Source: an uncultured Sunxiuqinia sp. (lineage in GTDB: Bacteria; Bacteroidota; Bacteroidia; Bacteroidales; Prolixibacteraceae). From it: a stretch of 64,000 bases of DNA. Every line of letters starts with the position of its first letter. Within the stretch, counting starts at the first letter, position 1. The translations under genes and the position numbers were made by a program. The notes below the pieces were generated by a model. The model had not been told where the DNA came from. It ran no database searches and saw nothing but the letters and a program-made list of their open reading frames with translations. The stretch is from assembly GCF_963678245.1 (NCBI RefSeq), contig NZ_OY782772.1:496001-560000 (forward strand). Reading direction: 5' to 3'. This document shows, in pieces, positions 17,785 to 26,598 of the stretch.

Positions 17785-20223
17785 CTATTGATCTTCGAGG
17801 ATGGATCTCAAATAGCGATTAGTAGTCTCAACTTCGTATTCTATTTCTGTAGATAGCTTGATTATTTTCTGTTCGTTTTCTCCCAGCCGAGCTTCGTGCT
17901 CTATTTCTTTAATTTTCGAGTATAAGCTAAGCGCCTTGATGTGTTTGGCAGGAGCAGCCATTTTATGTGCATATTCCCGAACCATATTCCAATTTTTCAG
18001 GACAATGTTTTTTTTCATTTCTGATAAACCACTATTGCTCGATCGAATAAAGATTTCTAACATTTCATTTACAAATGTCATATTTCCATTTGCCATGCGT
18101 TTCAATTCGCTTAAATCAATTTGTGGCTTTGCTTCTACTTTTTTATGCATTTCATCCTGTGTTCTTTGGGGCTCACTTGCCGATGATAAGCTTACTAATA
18201 GTTCTTTTTCAGTAAAGGGTTTTGGCAGAAATTGCTGCATACCTGCTTGCTTGCACTTTTCGATATCATCAGGTTTGTTGGTTGCCGTGAGTGCAATAAT
18301 TTTGGCTGTGTTGTTTTGTTGCACAATTTGTTTTGCTGCTTCAAATCCATTTAAAACCGGCATACGAATGTCCATGAAAACAAGGTCAAAATGTTCTTTT
18401 TTGTACAAATCGACCGCTTGCTGACCATCGGAACATTCCGTTACATTTATATTCCATTTTTCGAGGATCGATCTTAGTAGATATCGGTTGAATTCTTCAT
18501 CATCAACAATTAAAATTGATAGGCTGCTAAAATGATCCGGGATTGTCAGTGTTTCCTGTTCTGCTTGTTTAATTTTTGACGGGTCGCCAATATCGTAAGG
18601 AATTTCGAGTGAAATTGTTGTTCCCTTATTTAACTCGCTGTCGATGGATATTTTCCCTTTTTGCACGTCAATCAGCTTTTTCACAATGGCTAGCCCCAGT
18701 CCGGCTCCTCCTTGTTTTCTGGTCAAGTCGGTTTCCAGTTGTACAAAATCATCAAATATTAGCGAGTGGTTTTCTTTTGATATCCCAATTCCGGTGTCGA
18801 TCACCTGAATACTGACCCATATCTTACGCCATTTATTTTCTTTTGCCGACACTTTTAAAGTCACACTGCCCTGATCGGTAAATTTAATCGCATTGGTAAC
18901 CAGGTTGATCAGGATTTGTTTTAATCTGAATACATCGCCGCGAAGTACAATTGGTTCAAGATCATCCGTGTCTAATTTAAGCTGTAATTTTTTCGATTTC
19001 GCTTTTCCTTTGTTGAGGACTATAACGTCAGCAAGTAATTTGCTCAGCGAAAAATCATCTTTTGCCAACTTCAATTTCTGGCTTTCAATTTTCGAAAAGT
19101 CAAGCGTGTCCTCTACCAACGAAATTAAATGCTCGGTCGAGGTGTAAATGATTTCCAAATCCTTTTTATGTTTGTTGTTATCTGTCTTTTTTATCAACTG
19201 CTCGGTTAATCCGTAAATGGCATTGATGGGCGTTCGCATTTCATGGCTTACAGTGGCTACAAAAACTTCTTTGGCACGAGCTAGTTTTTCAGCATCAATT
19301 TTAGCTTTGTGGAGGAGGTTTTGATGGATTCTGGATTTGTTTAGATATCGATAAAACAGAAACAAAACCAATAATAGTAAAATAACCGATCCTAGTGTAA
19401 ATAAGGCTAACCTCTTGTAGGTGATCGCTGCCAGCCGGTCTGCTTCCTGAGTTTTCTCAAGTAGCTTTTTTCGTTCGTCGGTTTCCAATTTTGTTATTAG
19501 AGTTTTGAGCAGTTCCGAAAGGATAATGTTTTCTTCGAGCAATGCCTTTTCCTGAGCAGAGATTGTTTGGTTGGTTGTTTTTATGCGGTTTTCTATTTGT
19601 GCAATTTCTTGTTTGATCGAATCTTTGTCGATGGTATTGGAATCTACCGGTTGAATCTGAATTTGTTCAATGATCTCAGGGTCTTTTTTCTTACCTCCAA
19701 AAATCCGTTTTAGCAATCCGCGTTTTTTTTCGGGAGCTTCAACTTCAACTAAAATGGTATCAGGCTCAGTTTTAGCGCTGTCAATTTTAGTGTACAGTTC
19801 AGTGAATGATTCGTGTGCATCTTCGCGGGCATGATGGAGTACCAGAATTTCTTTCCAGACAGCAAGCTTCGCATTTGTCAACTGCCGAATCGAGTCAATC
19901 TGCATTTTCTGCTTTTCGCTGGTCTGTGCATAATCTTCCAGGTTGGTTAGTTTTTTCTGAACGGATTGATTGATTTGCTTGTAGGGATGAAAATATTTCT
20001 CATCGCGGGTTACTGAATATAGTCTAACAGTACTTTCTACTTCGGAGAGGTCAGCTGCAATGGCTTTTATTTGCAGCAACTTAAAATCGGGTCGGGCTTC
20101 GCGGTGAATAGAATCAACGATTTGTGATAGACTTTGATAAACCAGATAGCCGGAAAAAGTGACACCCAGCACAACTATTGCTGTAAGTATCGTTACGGGG
20201 AATTCAATTTTAATACGTTTCAT
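17785..20223 (-). CDS. Hybrid sensor histidine kinase (sensor, HisKA, HATPase, receiver, Hpt)
   Basis: The 812-residue protein has two membrane helices (about 12-32 and 272-292) enclosing a long, helical, charged periplasmic sensor region of the CHASE3/four-helix type, which includes a basic insert with KKRGLLKRIFGGKKK. The kinase core has the H-box VSHEMRTPINAIYG, the N-box NLVTNAIKFT and the G-boxes DTGIGIS and GGAGLGLAI. A receiver follows with Asp in DLVFMDIRMPVL, and a C-terminal Hpt domain with His in REYAHKMAAP. The upstream TTG at 20226 is a poorer start than this ATG. Such phosphorelay kinases can pass phosphate on to a separate regulator, perhaps the nearby NtrC-type protein. Confidence 0.93.
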   Translation of the reverse strand: MKRIKIEFPVTILTAIVVLGVTFSGYLVYQSLSQIVDSIHREARPDFKLLQIKAIAADLSEVESTVRLYSVTRDEKYFHPYKQINQSVQKKLTNLEDYAQTSEKQKMQIDSIRQLTNAKLAVWKEILVLHHAREDAHESFTELYTKIDSAKTEPDTILVEVEAPEKKRGLLKRIFGGKKKDPEIIEQIQIQPVDSNTIDKDSIKQEIAQIENRIKTTNQTISAQEKALLEENIILSELLKTLITKLETDERKKLLEKTQEADRLAAITYKRLALFTLGSVILLLLVLFLFYRYLNKSRIHQNLLHKAKIDAEKLARAKEVFVATVSHEMRTPINAIYGLTEQLIKKTDNNKHKKDLEIIYTSTEHLISLVEDTLDFSKIESQKLKLAKDDFSLSKLLADVIVLNKGKAKSKKLQLKLDTDDLEPIVLRGDVFRLKQILINLVTNAIKFTDQGSVTLKVSAKENKWRKIWVSIQVIDTGIGISKENHSLIFDDFVQLETDLTRKQGGAGLGLAIVKKLIDVQKGKISIDSELNKGTTISLEIPYDIGDPSKIKQAEQETLTIPDHFSSLSILIVDDEEFNRYLLRSILEKWNINVTECSDGQQAVDLYKKEHFDLVFMDIRMPVLNGFEAAKQIVQQNNTAKIIALTATNKPDDIEKCKQAGMQQFLPKPFTEKELLVSLSSASEPQRTQDEMHKKVEAKPQIDLSELKRMANGNMTFVNEMLEIFIRSSNSGLSEMKKNIVLKNWNMVREYAHKMAAPAKHIKALSLYSKIKEIEHEARLGENEQKIIKLSTEIEYEVETTNRYLRSILEDQ

Positions 20224-20281
20224 CAATCAGTCATTTGAATCAAATTTAACTATTTTAGGACACCGATGCAGCCGGAGTAAA

Positions 20282-20773
20282 CTATCTGAAGTTGAATCGT
20301 ATTGTCAGGCCAATGTCATCCATCCAAAAACCGGTATAGTTAATCACATTAAACATGGGCTTCCAGTCAACCGAAACACTGATCGGAGCATCTTTAATGA
20401 CATGCTCAAGCCCCAATATCCCATCAATCCCAAAAGCGGTGTAAGTCCCGTCATTTTCGTACCAAGGGTGTATGTGTCCATTCAAATCCCAATAACCAAG
20501 ATGTGCGCCAGCTCCATAGAATAAGTTGAAATTTGAGTCGTTAAAAACGTCCTGATGTATTTCATACAATCCTTGAAATAAAGTTCCACTCCATCTGGAT
20601 GAAACGATGATTTCCAGCGCTTTGCTTTCGGAGATAAAATGCTTCAGCGACAAGCCAGCCATTGGGCCTGCACGGAATCCTATTGCTGTTTTATAATCGC
20701 GTTGAGCACTCAAGTCTGAAAAGCCCATAAAACATATAAGAACAACTAAAGATAAACATTTAACTACTTTCAT
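20282..20773 (-). CDS. Outer-membrane protein, small beta-barrel type
   Basis: From the ATG at 20773 the product is about 163 residues with a good signal peptide (MKVVKCLSLVVLICFMGFSD, cleavage after SAQ). The longer frame from 20848 puts 25 basic residues before that signal, which is unlikely. The mature part has alternating strands with glycine and aromatic residues (TAIGFRAGPMAGLSLKHF, FNLFYGAGAHLGYW, TAFGIDGILGLEHV), ending in LTIRFNFR with a C-terminal aromatic/basic pattern typical of outer-membrane barrels. Function is unknown. It lies 58 bases upstream of the hybrid kinase and may be cotranscribed with it. Confidence 0.7.
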   Translation of the reverse strand: MKVVKCLSLVVLICFMGFSDLSAQRDYKTAIGFRAGPMAGLSLKHFISESKALEIIVSSRWSGTLFQGLYEIHQDVFNDSNFNLFYGAGAHLGYWDLNGHIHPWYENDGTYTAFGIDGILGLEHVIKDAPISVSVDWKPMFNVINYTGFWMDDIGLTIRFNFR

Positions 20774-20955
20774 AAAGGAGAGTGAATTTAATTTTTTGAC
20801 TAAAATGCATTTGGTTTTCACGATTGAACCGATAGAATAAAGGTTCAATAAGAACTAATATTTCGGAAAACGAAAAGTATGCACATAAATTACTTCTCGT
20901 TGTCAGAATTAATTCCTATTGTAAGACTGTTGAAAAGGGAAAATGTTCAGTGAAA

Positions 20956-21462
20956 TCAGACGTTTAAAAGGTCTTGATAGATTTTGTAATTTTCATCATC
21001 ATAAACACAAAGCGTGACTTCTTCAAACCAATCATCTTCTTCTAAAAATTCAAGGACTGTTTGTGTTGCTATTTTTGCGGCGAGTTTTTTGGGGAAGGCA
21101 TAGACGCCTGTGCTGATGTTTGGAAAAGCGATCGTTTTTAGTTTGTATTCTTTAGCCAATATTAAACTATTCTGGTACGCCGAAGCCAACTGTCCTTTTT
21201 CACCAATCTCGCCTCCATGCCAAACCGGACCAACCGTGTGAATCACATATCGCGATGGCAGGCGATAAGCCGTTGTGATTTTTGCTTGCCCCGTTTCACA
21301 ACCGTTTAGCTTTGCACAAGCTTCTTTTAGCTTCGGCCCGGCTGCCCTGTGAATAGCTCCATCAACGCCGCCACCTCCCAGAAGACTTCGGTTTGCTGCA
21401 TTCACAATAGCATCAACATGCATTTCGGTGATATCGCCTTGTAAAAGTTGAATTCGATTCAT
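20956..21462 (-). CDS. Macro-domain ADP-ribose/O-acetyl-ADP-ribose deacetylase
   Basis: The protein is about 168 residues and consists of one macro domain. It has the substrate-binding motifs [20 protein letters not shown] and [15 protein letters not shown] and the late loop [15 protein letters not shown]. These match the MacroD/YmdB subgroup, which removes ADP-ribose from proteins or deacetylates O-acetyl-ADP-ribose; the catalytic-type Asp in VDGAIH is present. I start at the ATG at 21462, just before the family's first strand, rather than at 21480. The EamA gene upstream ends 51 bases away on the same strand. No ADP-ribosyltransferase toxin is nearby, so a housekeeping role is more likely than an antitoxin role. 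Confidence 0.93.
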   Translation of the reverse strand: MNRIQLLQGDITEMHVDAIVNAANRSLLGGGGVDGAIHRAAGPKLKEACAKLNGCETGQAKITTAYRLPSRYVIHTVGPVWHGGEIGEKGQLASAYQNSLILAKEYKLKTIAFPNISTGVYAFPKKLAAKIATQTVLEFLEEDDWFEEVTLCVYDDENYKIYQDLLNV

Positions 21463-21513
21463 ATTTGTTGGTTTAATCAATCGAAGTTAACAAAATTCTT
21501 AGCGGAATAAAAG

Positions 21514-22413
21514 TTAGCTTCCTAAACTAATCATTAAGATTCCGGCCAAAATGCCAAGTAGGTAAATTCCCTTTTGTCGGATATTACTTTCTTTAAAAAG
21601 GAATGCTCCGGTTACAAAAGCCACTAAAACTCCGCCTCGTCTTAAAGCAGCAATAACAGAAATCATGGAGTCTTCATAACTCAGTGCATAAAAATAGGCG
21701 AAGTCAGCCATCAGCAAAAAGACACCAATCGCAGGAATGCTCCATCGCCAGTCAAATGGTGGTCGCTTGCTTTTGGGCTTGCTCCATCGAAAAATGGCAA
21801 CCACCGGAAGCATGACCACCACTTGGTAAAACGAAAACCAGGCCTGCACTGCAAAACGGTCGATCTTTCGCATAATGAATTTATCGTATAGCCCGCTGGA
21901 TGCACCGAGCAGAGTTGCTCCCATAATGCACAAAATCCAAATGTTTTTACGAAAGTGGATGCCTTCGAGCTTACCGGCAGTCGATAGCAAGTAGAAAAAC
22001 AACAGGGTGGTAATAACGCCTGCCCATTGCAAAAAGTTGAGGTGTTCCTGAAAAATGATGATAGCTCCGATTAATGTCCACAACGGACTTGTTGCCCGAA
22101 TGGGCGAGACAATGGTAATTGGCAAATGCTTTAAAGCTGTGAATGCCAGAATCCAACTACTCACTACGATCATGGTTTTTAGAAAAATCATGCCGTGTTC
22201 CCGCAGTGTGATTGAAGGCACATAAAAATGAATGGATTGAAAAAACTCAGGATAATACCATGAACCTATCGTGGGTGGGGTAAAAATGACCGCTCCGGTA
22301 ATTGCCGAGATCAAAAGGACCGGAAATACAGCATTTTCGTTTACCGACAACTTCTTAAAGACATCGTAAATACCCAAGAGAAATGCCGACAGTAGTGTTA
22401 ATAGTACCCACAT
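21514..22413 (-). CDS. EamA/DMT-family transporter
   Basis: The 299-residue protein has ten predicted membrane helices in two EamA repeats. The first begins MWVLLTLLSAFLLGIYDVFK; the second ends GAFLFKESNIRQKGIYLLGI. Members of this drug/metabolite superfamily export small molecules such as amino acids or nucleobases; substrate cannot be inferred. A possible -7 box (TAGCTTTG, minus strand) lies at 22439-22432, 19 bases before the ATG. It precedes the macro-domain gene by 51 bases. Confidence 0.88.
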   Translation of the reverse strand: MWVLLTLLSAFLLGIYDVFKKLSVNENAVFPVLLISAITGAVIFTPPTIGSWYYPEFFQSIHFYVPSITLREHGMIFLKTMIVVSSWILAFTALKHLPITIVSPIRATSPLWTLIGAIIIFQEHLNFLQWAGVITTLLFFYLLSTAGKLEGIHFRKNIWILCIMGATLLGASSGLYDKFIMRKIDRFAVQAWFSFYQVVVMLPVVAIFRWSKPKSKRPPFDWRWSIPAIGVFLLMADFAYFYALSYEDSMISVIAALRRGGVLVAFVTGAFLFKESNIRQKGIYLLGILAGILMISLGS

Positions 22414-22431
22414 GAAGTTTTATTTAGGCCA

Positions 22432-22439
22432 CAAAGCTA
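22432..22439 (-). promoter_or_regulatory. Candidate -7 box for the EamA/macro genes
   Basis: The minus strand reads TAGCTTTG (TAnnTTTG pattern) 19 bases before the EamA start. No clear -33 TTTG is found. Confidence 0.3.
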
Positions 22440-22643
22440 CGGGCAATGATCGGGTTTGAAGTTAATTCAGCTTGATGATGTTGTAAAGTTTAATCATTCT
22501 TTAAATAATGCGAGTTTTAAAAGCAATATTTAATATTACAATGTGCTTCTTAGGTGAGAAAGGATTGAATACAATAGAAAACGGTTGTGTTCAACTGTTT
22601 CCTGAATAATATTTTTTAATAAATGATCAGGAAACTCAAAGAA

Positions 22644-22922
22644 TTATTTTCTTCGTTTTGAACTGGCACCACCGCCACCCCCGAACATCATTACACCAAT
22701 CAAAAATCCAAAGTTGTACCAGCCTCCAGAGTTTGGGAAAGCATAAATTTCGTAGTCGGTAAATAAGCCGACTATAAAACTAAACAGGATGATGAAGCCA
22801 TGAAATAGTCCATGCCAAAATCCCGGAGGATATGTAATATTACCAGCCGATTGAGTTGCACAACCAGTAAAAATGAACATGGAAAGAAATAGCCATGCAA
22901 TAAGGTAAATGTGCCTTTTCAT
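22644..22922 (-). CDS. Small lipoprotein with membrane segments
   Basis: The 92-residue protein has a lipobox (FTGC, Cys20) after a basic, hydrophobic start, followed by a hydrophobic segment (ILFSFIVGLF) and a glycine-rich end (GVMMFGGGGGASSKRRK). Similar small lipoproteins with a GFWHGLFHGFI-like segment are common in Bacteroidota and other Gram-negatives, with no known function. It starts four bases after the stop of the decayed phosphotriesterase gene and was probably part of its transcript. Confidence 0.7.
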   Translation of the reverse strand: MKRHIYLIAWLFLSMFIFTGCATQSAGNITYPPGFWHGLFHGFIILFSFIVGLFTDYEIYAFPNSGGWYNFGFLIGVMMFGGGGGASSKRRK

Positions 22923-22926
22923 TTTT

Positions 22927-23919
22927 TTAGTTTGGGTTATTAATTAGACGTTTGCCAACGGTAAACGCTTTTGCCGGATTTGAAATTAGAAGTTGGTTGA
23001 TATCCTCATCGGTGAATCCTTTTGCTTTCAGATTTGGAATGAGCGATTGAAAAATGTTTGTGTAGGGCTTGAAATCGCTCCCGGGGTGTGATGGGGTGTA
23101 CCAGCCAGCATCGTGTGAAATTAAAATTTGATTTTTTAAATAAACAAGGGCATCACCTTCGAGATGTTTTTCATCCCATCCATACTTATCCAATGAAACC
23201 CAAGCTCCCATTTGTGCTGCTTTAACAAGGGTTTTCCAGTCTTTTTCATTGCTGGCATGGATCTAAATAAATGCTTCGGGAGAAACGCCTTCTTCTTTTA
23301 ATATTTCAAGCTCTTCGAATGCAGAAATTGCAGGCCCGGTATGTGCCATAATTGTAAGGCCGGTTGCCTTGTGCGCAATAGCAGCAGCTCGTATCAATGT
23401 TTGATGAAATTCGGATAGAGTTGCCCGATTAACAGCTGTTTTGATAAAGCCGGGCTTAATTCCGGTGCCTTCGATGCCTTGTTCAAACTCTGCAATGGCC
23501 TCAGCAGGCATATCCATTATATGCTCAGGGATAAATTTATTGCTTTGGGCACCATAAAACCTGGTGTTTGTCAGAATATGCATTCCTGTTGAATCGGCTA
23601 ATTGCTTTAACAGTTTTACATCTCTGCCAACGAAAAGAGGAGTGCATTCAACTAATGTTTTGACTCCGTATGTTTTCAGTTTGAGTAGTTCAGGGAGTAT
23701 TTTTTCAAATGCTTCTTGATGATCGTAGTTTTCAGGATGGTAGTTTGCAGCACCTGAAAAATCGACCAAGACATGCTCGTGTGCAAGGGTTTTTCCAAAC
23801 TCACTTGAATTAATTGGGCCATTAGTCGTAATTATTTTTCCTTCATTGTCACCTTCCTCAGAGCAAGATAGGAGTGTGGTTAGTAGCAAAATCAGAATGT
23901 ATCGTATTGCCTTTTTTAT
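22927..23919 (-). pseudogene. Inactivated phosphotriesterase-family lipoprotein gene
   Basis: A full-length phosphotriesterase-related amidohydrolase (about 330 residues) can be read in one frame but for two point changes. The natural start position, just before KKAIRYILILLLTTLLSC (signal and lipobox LLSC), is ATA at 23917-23919, not ATG; the only usable start is a TTG at 23889 inside the signal. Codon 23265-23263 is TAG where the family has Trp (EAFI-stop-IHASNE; relatives read FIW.H). Both are G-to-A changes on the coding strand. Metal-ligand motifs survive: AHEHV, the Lys in GFIKT, IMAHTG, IHAS and ISHDAG. Relatives are lactonases or esterases. Inactivation looks recent. Confidence 0.8.
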
Positions 23920-23970
23920 GCAAGTAAATGATATAGGCTAAATTAGTAATTCATAGAGATTACCCAACAG

Positions 23971-24444
23971 TTATCTACTCTTCTTCTTAAATCGTGCTTT
24001 GATGCCTCTCAAATGGTTTATTGAGTTGATGAATAAAATGATAAGGGTAAGCCCCACGGCAACAACATATGCCTTTATAGCCACGGCGATCCCAATCCCC
24101 GACGAATAGAGCAGGGTAGAAGCTGTCGTAAGATTCCGAACCGTATTTTCATCTTTTGATTTCAAAATGGTGCCGGCACCAATAAAACTAACTCCAACCA
24201 CAATCGATTGCAAAATCCTCACCGGATCCACACTCATAATATCGGTTGCAATGTTCTCGTTGATAAAATTACTTAGAACCGGAGAAATTGCAACGAAGAA
24301 GCATGAAATACTTCCAACAATCATATTGGTGCGTAAGCCAGCCGGTTTATCCAGTTTTTCCCGTTCCCCTCCAATCACACTGCATAAAACCGTCGCGATT
24401 ACAACATCGAGCAAAATCCAGAATTGATTGACAATCATTTCCAT
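23971..24444 (-). CDS. MgtC/SapB-family membrane protein
   Basis: The 157-residue protein has four or five membrane helices and the family motifs GGEREKLDKPAGLRTNM, GVSFIGAGTILK and NLTTASTLLYSSGIGIAVA. MgtC-type proteins are linked to magnesium homeostasis and ATP-synthase control in pathogens; in environmental Bacteroidota their role is unproven. This short version lacks the extra C-terminal ACT-like domain of true MgtC and matches the SapB core only. It is apparently monocistronic. A second in-frame ATG lies six bases in. Confidence 0.9.
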   Translation of the reverse strand: MEMIVNQFWILLDVVIATVLCSVIGGEREKLDKPAGLRTNMIVGSISCFFVAISPVLSNFINENIATDIMSVDPVRILQSIVVGVSFIGAGTILKSKDENTVRNLTTASTLLYSSGIGIAVAIKAYVVAVGLTLIILFINSINHLRGIKARFKKKSR

Positions 24445-24978
24445 GTTCGTAAATTTTTTTGACGCATATTGTTATTCTCGGTCAGTCCCTAGTCCATTTC
24501 CAAAATACTTAGGGTAAGCAGCTCGTATCTTGAATATCGCTTTTTTCCTTTGATGTTTTTCGGCAAATCAAAATGACCTAAACTTTTCTTTCTCATCGTC
24601 GCCAGTATTTTGGCGTGAATGTAATACTTCCGGCTTCCGGCAACGGTGTTATTTTGTTCTTTCAAAACTCAGCGAACTAAGGTTACATCTTTTTTCTTTC
24701 GTGGGTTTTATTCAAGAATTTCTCTCGCTCGGGGCTCAAACTTGATTGATAGAACGGTGCCACCTCATGTTCTGAAGTTTTTGGCACAGATCTCGAGAGA
24801 ATATATTTTTTGCAGATATTCGTTTACATCTTAGTGTTTTTCCTCCTTCGTTTTTGTAAATAAATCTTGACCCGTTTTTATTCATTCAGTGGTATTCTGG
24901 CAATTCGTCGGTTGCATAAACAAGCGATAAGGGAAGTTGGTCTACTTTCATTCTGTAAGAAATGAATACGTTGAATTG
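24445..24978. other. 534-base non-coding stretch before the stress cluster end
   Basis: No reading frame here looks like protein in either strand; short frames have unlikely composition. A CTTCCGG direct repeat lies near 24627-24640. No terminator with a T-run, tRNA or riboswitch pattern was recognised. The promoter of the MgtC-like gene should lie at its left edge. Confidence 0.4.
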
Positions 24979-25230
24979 TCAATTGTTGCGCAGCGCGTCG
25001 ATTAACTCTTTTTTCGAGATATTGCTTCGTCCGTCAATACCAACTTGCTTTGCTTTTTCATACAAATCTTCTTTCGTCCATCTTTCATATTTTTCGCTTG
25101 AACCTCCTTTTTTCCCGGAATCAGGGGAATTCGCAATTCGTGCTGCTTTTTGTTTACTAGCGCCTTTCTCAATCAGTGCTTCGTACTGATCTTCATTCTT
25201 AATTAGAGATGATCCTTTTTTATTAGGCAT
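24979..25230 (-). CDS. Small Rho-N/SAP-like domain protein
   Basis: The 83-residue, very charged protein has a basic N-terminal half (QKAARIANSPDSGKKGG) and ends in a Rho-termination-factor N-terminal-like helical domain (WTKEDLYEKAKQVGI, KKELIDALRNN). Such proteins bind nucleic acid weakly and are found in stress or stationary-phase clusters. It lies after the strong hairpin behind the PfpI gene, so it is expressed by read-through or from its own promoter. The role is inferred. Confidence 0.75.
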   Translation of the reverse strand: MPNKKGSSLIKNEDQYEALIEKGASKQKAARIANSPDSGKKGGSSEKYERWTKEDLYEKAKQVGIDGRSNISKKELIDALRNN

Positions 25231-25252
25231 GATATCTATTTTAAAAGTTAGA

Positions 25253-25292
25253 AAAGATCGAAACCAAAAGCAGTAGCAAGGTTTCGATCTTT
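25253..25292 (-). terminator. Terminator or attenuator between PfpI and Rho-N genes
   Basis: A perfect 13-base stem, AAAGATCGAAACC / GGTTTCGATCTTT, with a 14-base loop is followed on the minus strand by TCTAAC. It lies 23 bases after the PfpI stop codon and probably ends or reduces transcription into the Rho-N gene. Confidence 0.7.
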
Positions 25293-25314
25293 CATTATTG
25301 TTTGCGATAGAATA

Positions 25315-25860
25315 TTAGTGATTACCTTCGGCGATTTCTTCAACCATTTTTGAGCTAAAAGATTCAAGATCCGAGGGATTGCGGGAAGTGACTAGGCCAT
25401 TGTCAACAACAACCTCTAGGTCAATCCAATTAGCTCCAGCATTTTGCAGGTCTTTTTTGATTGAAAAGAAGGAGGTCATTGTTCGTCCTTTAACTGCATC
25501 AGCTTCAATTAGCATTTGAGGCCCATGACAGATGGCTGCAACCGGTTTCCCGGTTTCCATAAAATCACGAACAAAGCTGACCGCTTTTTCATTACGCCTG
25601 AGTTTGTCGGGATTAATTACCCCACCCGGAAGCATCAGCGCGTCATAGTCTGAAACCTCAGCTTCCGAGATGTTAACATCAACGTCGATCTTGCGGCTCC
25701 ATTCTCCATGTTTCCACGCAGTAATTTTGCCTGATTCCGGCGAAATTAACAGAACATCAGCACCGCTTTTTTCAAAAGCATCTTTTGGCCCAAACAACTC
25801 CGATTCCTCGAAACCGTTAGTCGCTAATATTGCTACTTTTTTTCCAGTTAATGTTCCCAT
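25315..25860 (-). CDS. DJ-1/PfpI-family glutamine amidotransferase-like protein
   Basis: The 181-residue protein has the DJ-1/PfpI fold: start KKVAILATNGFEESELFGPK, acidic Glu in the first loop, and the nucleophile elbow AAICHGPQMLIEA with Cys. It resembles the YhbO/PfpI type linked to general stress, methylglyoxal or protein-glycation repair, with His next to the Cys. It is preceded by the CsbD gene with an 11-base gap. Confidence 0.92.
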   Translation of the reverse strand: MGTLTGKKVAILATNGFEESELFGPKDAFEKSGADVLLISPESGKITAWKHGEWSRKIDVDVNISEAEVSDYDALMLPGGVINPDKLRRNEKAVSFVRDFMETGKPVAAICHGPQMLIEADAVKGRTMTSFFSIKKDLQNAGANWIDLEVVVDNGLVTSRNPSDLESFSSKMVEEIAEGNH

Positions 25861-25871
25861 GTTGTTTTGTA

Positions 25872-26063
25872 TTAAATACTGTCAATGAAATCTTTGACTT
25901 CTTGTTTACTTTTTCCTGTCTTTTTCTGGATACGTCCGATTAGTTCATCTTCCTGACCTTCAGCATAGGTTAAATCATCGTCCGTTAATTCACCATACTT
26001 TTGTTTAAGACTACCTTTAACTGTGTTCCAGTTTCCTTTAATTTTGTCTGTTGTTGCACTCAT
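25872..26063 (-). CDS. CsbD-family stress protein
   Basis: The 63-residue protein matches CsbD along its length, with the opening [20 protein letters not shown] and [18 protein letters not shown] near the end. In Bacillus CsbD belongs to the sigma-B general stress response; its biochemical role is unknown. It is very small and hydrophilic, with no signal peptide. It lies in the middle of the stress cluster, 11 bases ahead of the PfpI gene and 49 bases behind the DUF2383 gene. Confidence 0.92.
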   Translation of the reverse strand: MSATTDKIKGNWNTVKGSLKQKYGELTDDDLTYAEGQEDELIGRIQKKTGKSKQEVKDFIDSI

Positions 26064-26112
26064 AATATTAATTTTTATTGTTTGTTAAATTGAATTAAAG
26101 TATATATCGTGA

Positions 26113-26556
26113 TTATACTTCTGCTTTAAGTCCATTTAGTTGCAAAATGGCACCTTTAATTAGTTTTTGTTGTTCTTCTAAAATTTCGCGTAAATATCTG
26201 GGGATATTTTCATTACCTAGAATTTTGTTATAGTTTTCAACTGCTACTTTTTCGCCTTGCATACTTTCATTGATAACTTTTTCATTGGTTTCCCTGGAAA
26301 AAACAGCTTTTGTGGCTAGCCAAGTGCGGTGGAAAAAACCTTTGGTTGAGCCGGACTCATCTAGTTCGGTACCTAATTTCAATGCTTCGTTTTTTATTTC
26401 CTCCACAAAGCCTTTTCGTTGCTGAGATAGCCTTAGAAATAAAGTTTGCAAGTCACCTTGCTCAATTTTATCTGCAGCAGTTTCATAGCCTTTTACGCTG
26501 TCCTTGCAGATATCTATAATATCTTGTAGATCTTTAGTAAGTTCTTTTTGTGTCAT
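26113..26556 (-). CDS. PA2169/DUF2383 four-helix-bundle protein
   Basis: The 147-residue, all-helical protein has the ferritin-like DUF2383 pattern: DIIDICKDSVKGYETAADKI, LFLRLSQQRKGFVEEIKNEA and LREILEEQQKLIKGAILQL. Relatives are cytoplasmic and often sit in stress or desiccation clusters; iron binding is suspected but not established. It lies in the same strand-uniform run of small genes, with a 42-base gap upstream. Confidence 0.85.
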   Translation of the reverse strand: MTQKELTKDLQDIIDICKDSVKGYETAADKIEQGDLQTLFLRLSQQRKGFVEEIKNEALKLGTELDESGSTKGFFHRTWLATKAVFSRETNEKVINESMQGEKVAVENYNKILGNENIPRYLREILEEQQKLIKGAILQLNGLKAEV

Positions 26557-26598
26557 TTTTTTACATTTATAAATTAATTTCTTCGTTTTATTATGGGC

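Noticed and set aside
17858-18424. 188-codon open frame antisense to the hybrid kinase gene
   Set aside because: It lies fully inside a conserved kinase/receiver coding region, has biased low-quality composition (Ser/Phe/Cys rich) and no family motif; it is a shadow frame.
20956-21462. Macro-domain protein as antitoxin of an ADP-ribosylating toxin (DarTG-like)
   Set aside because: No DarT-like or other ADP-ribosyltransferase gene is adjacent; the neighbours are a transporter and an outer-membrane protein.
23263-23265. TAG codon as a recoded sense codon (for example pyrrolysine)
   Set aside because: Other genes here use TAG as a normal stop (for example 2437-2439), the family residue is Trp rather than a special one, and the start codon is also lost; a nonsense mutation is simpler.
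24646-24834. 62-codon open frame in the 534-base gap
   Set aside because: Composition is unlike protein, there is no start context or homology, and the frame is short enough to occur by chance.
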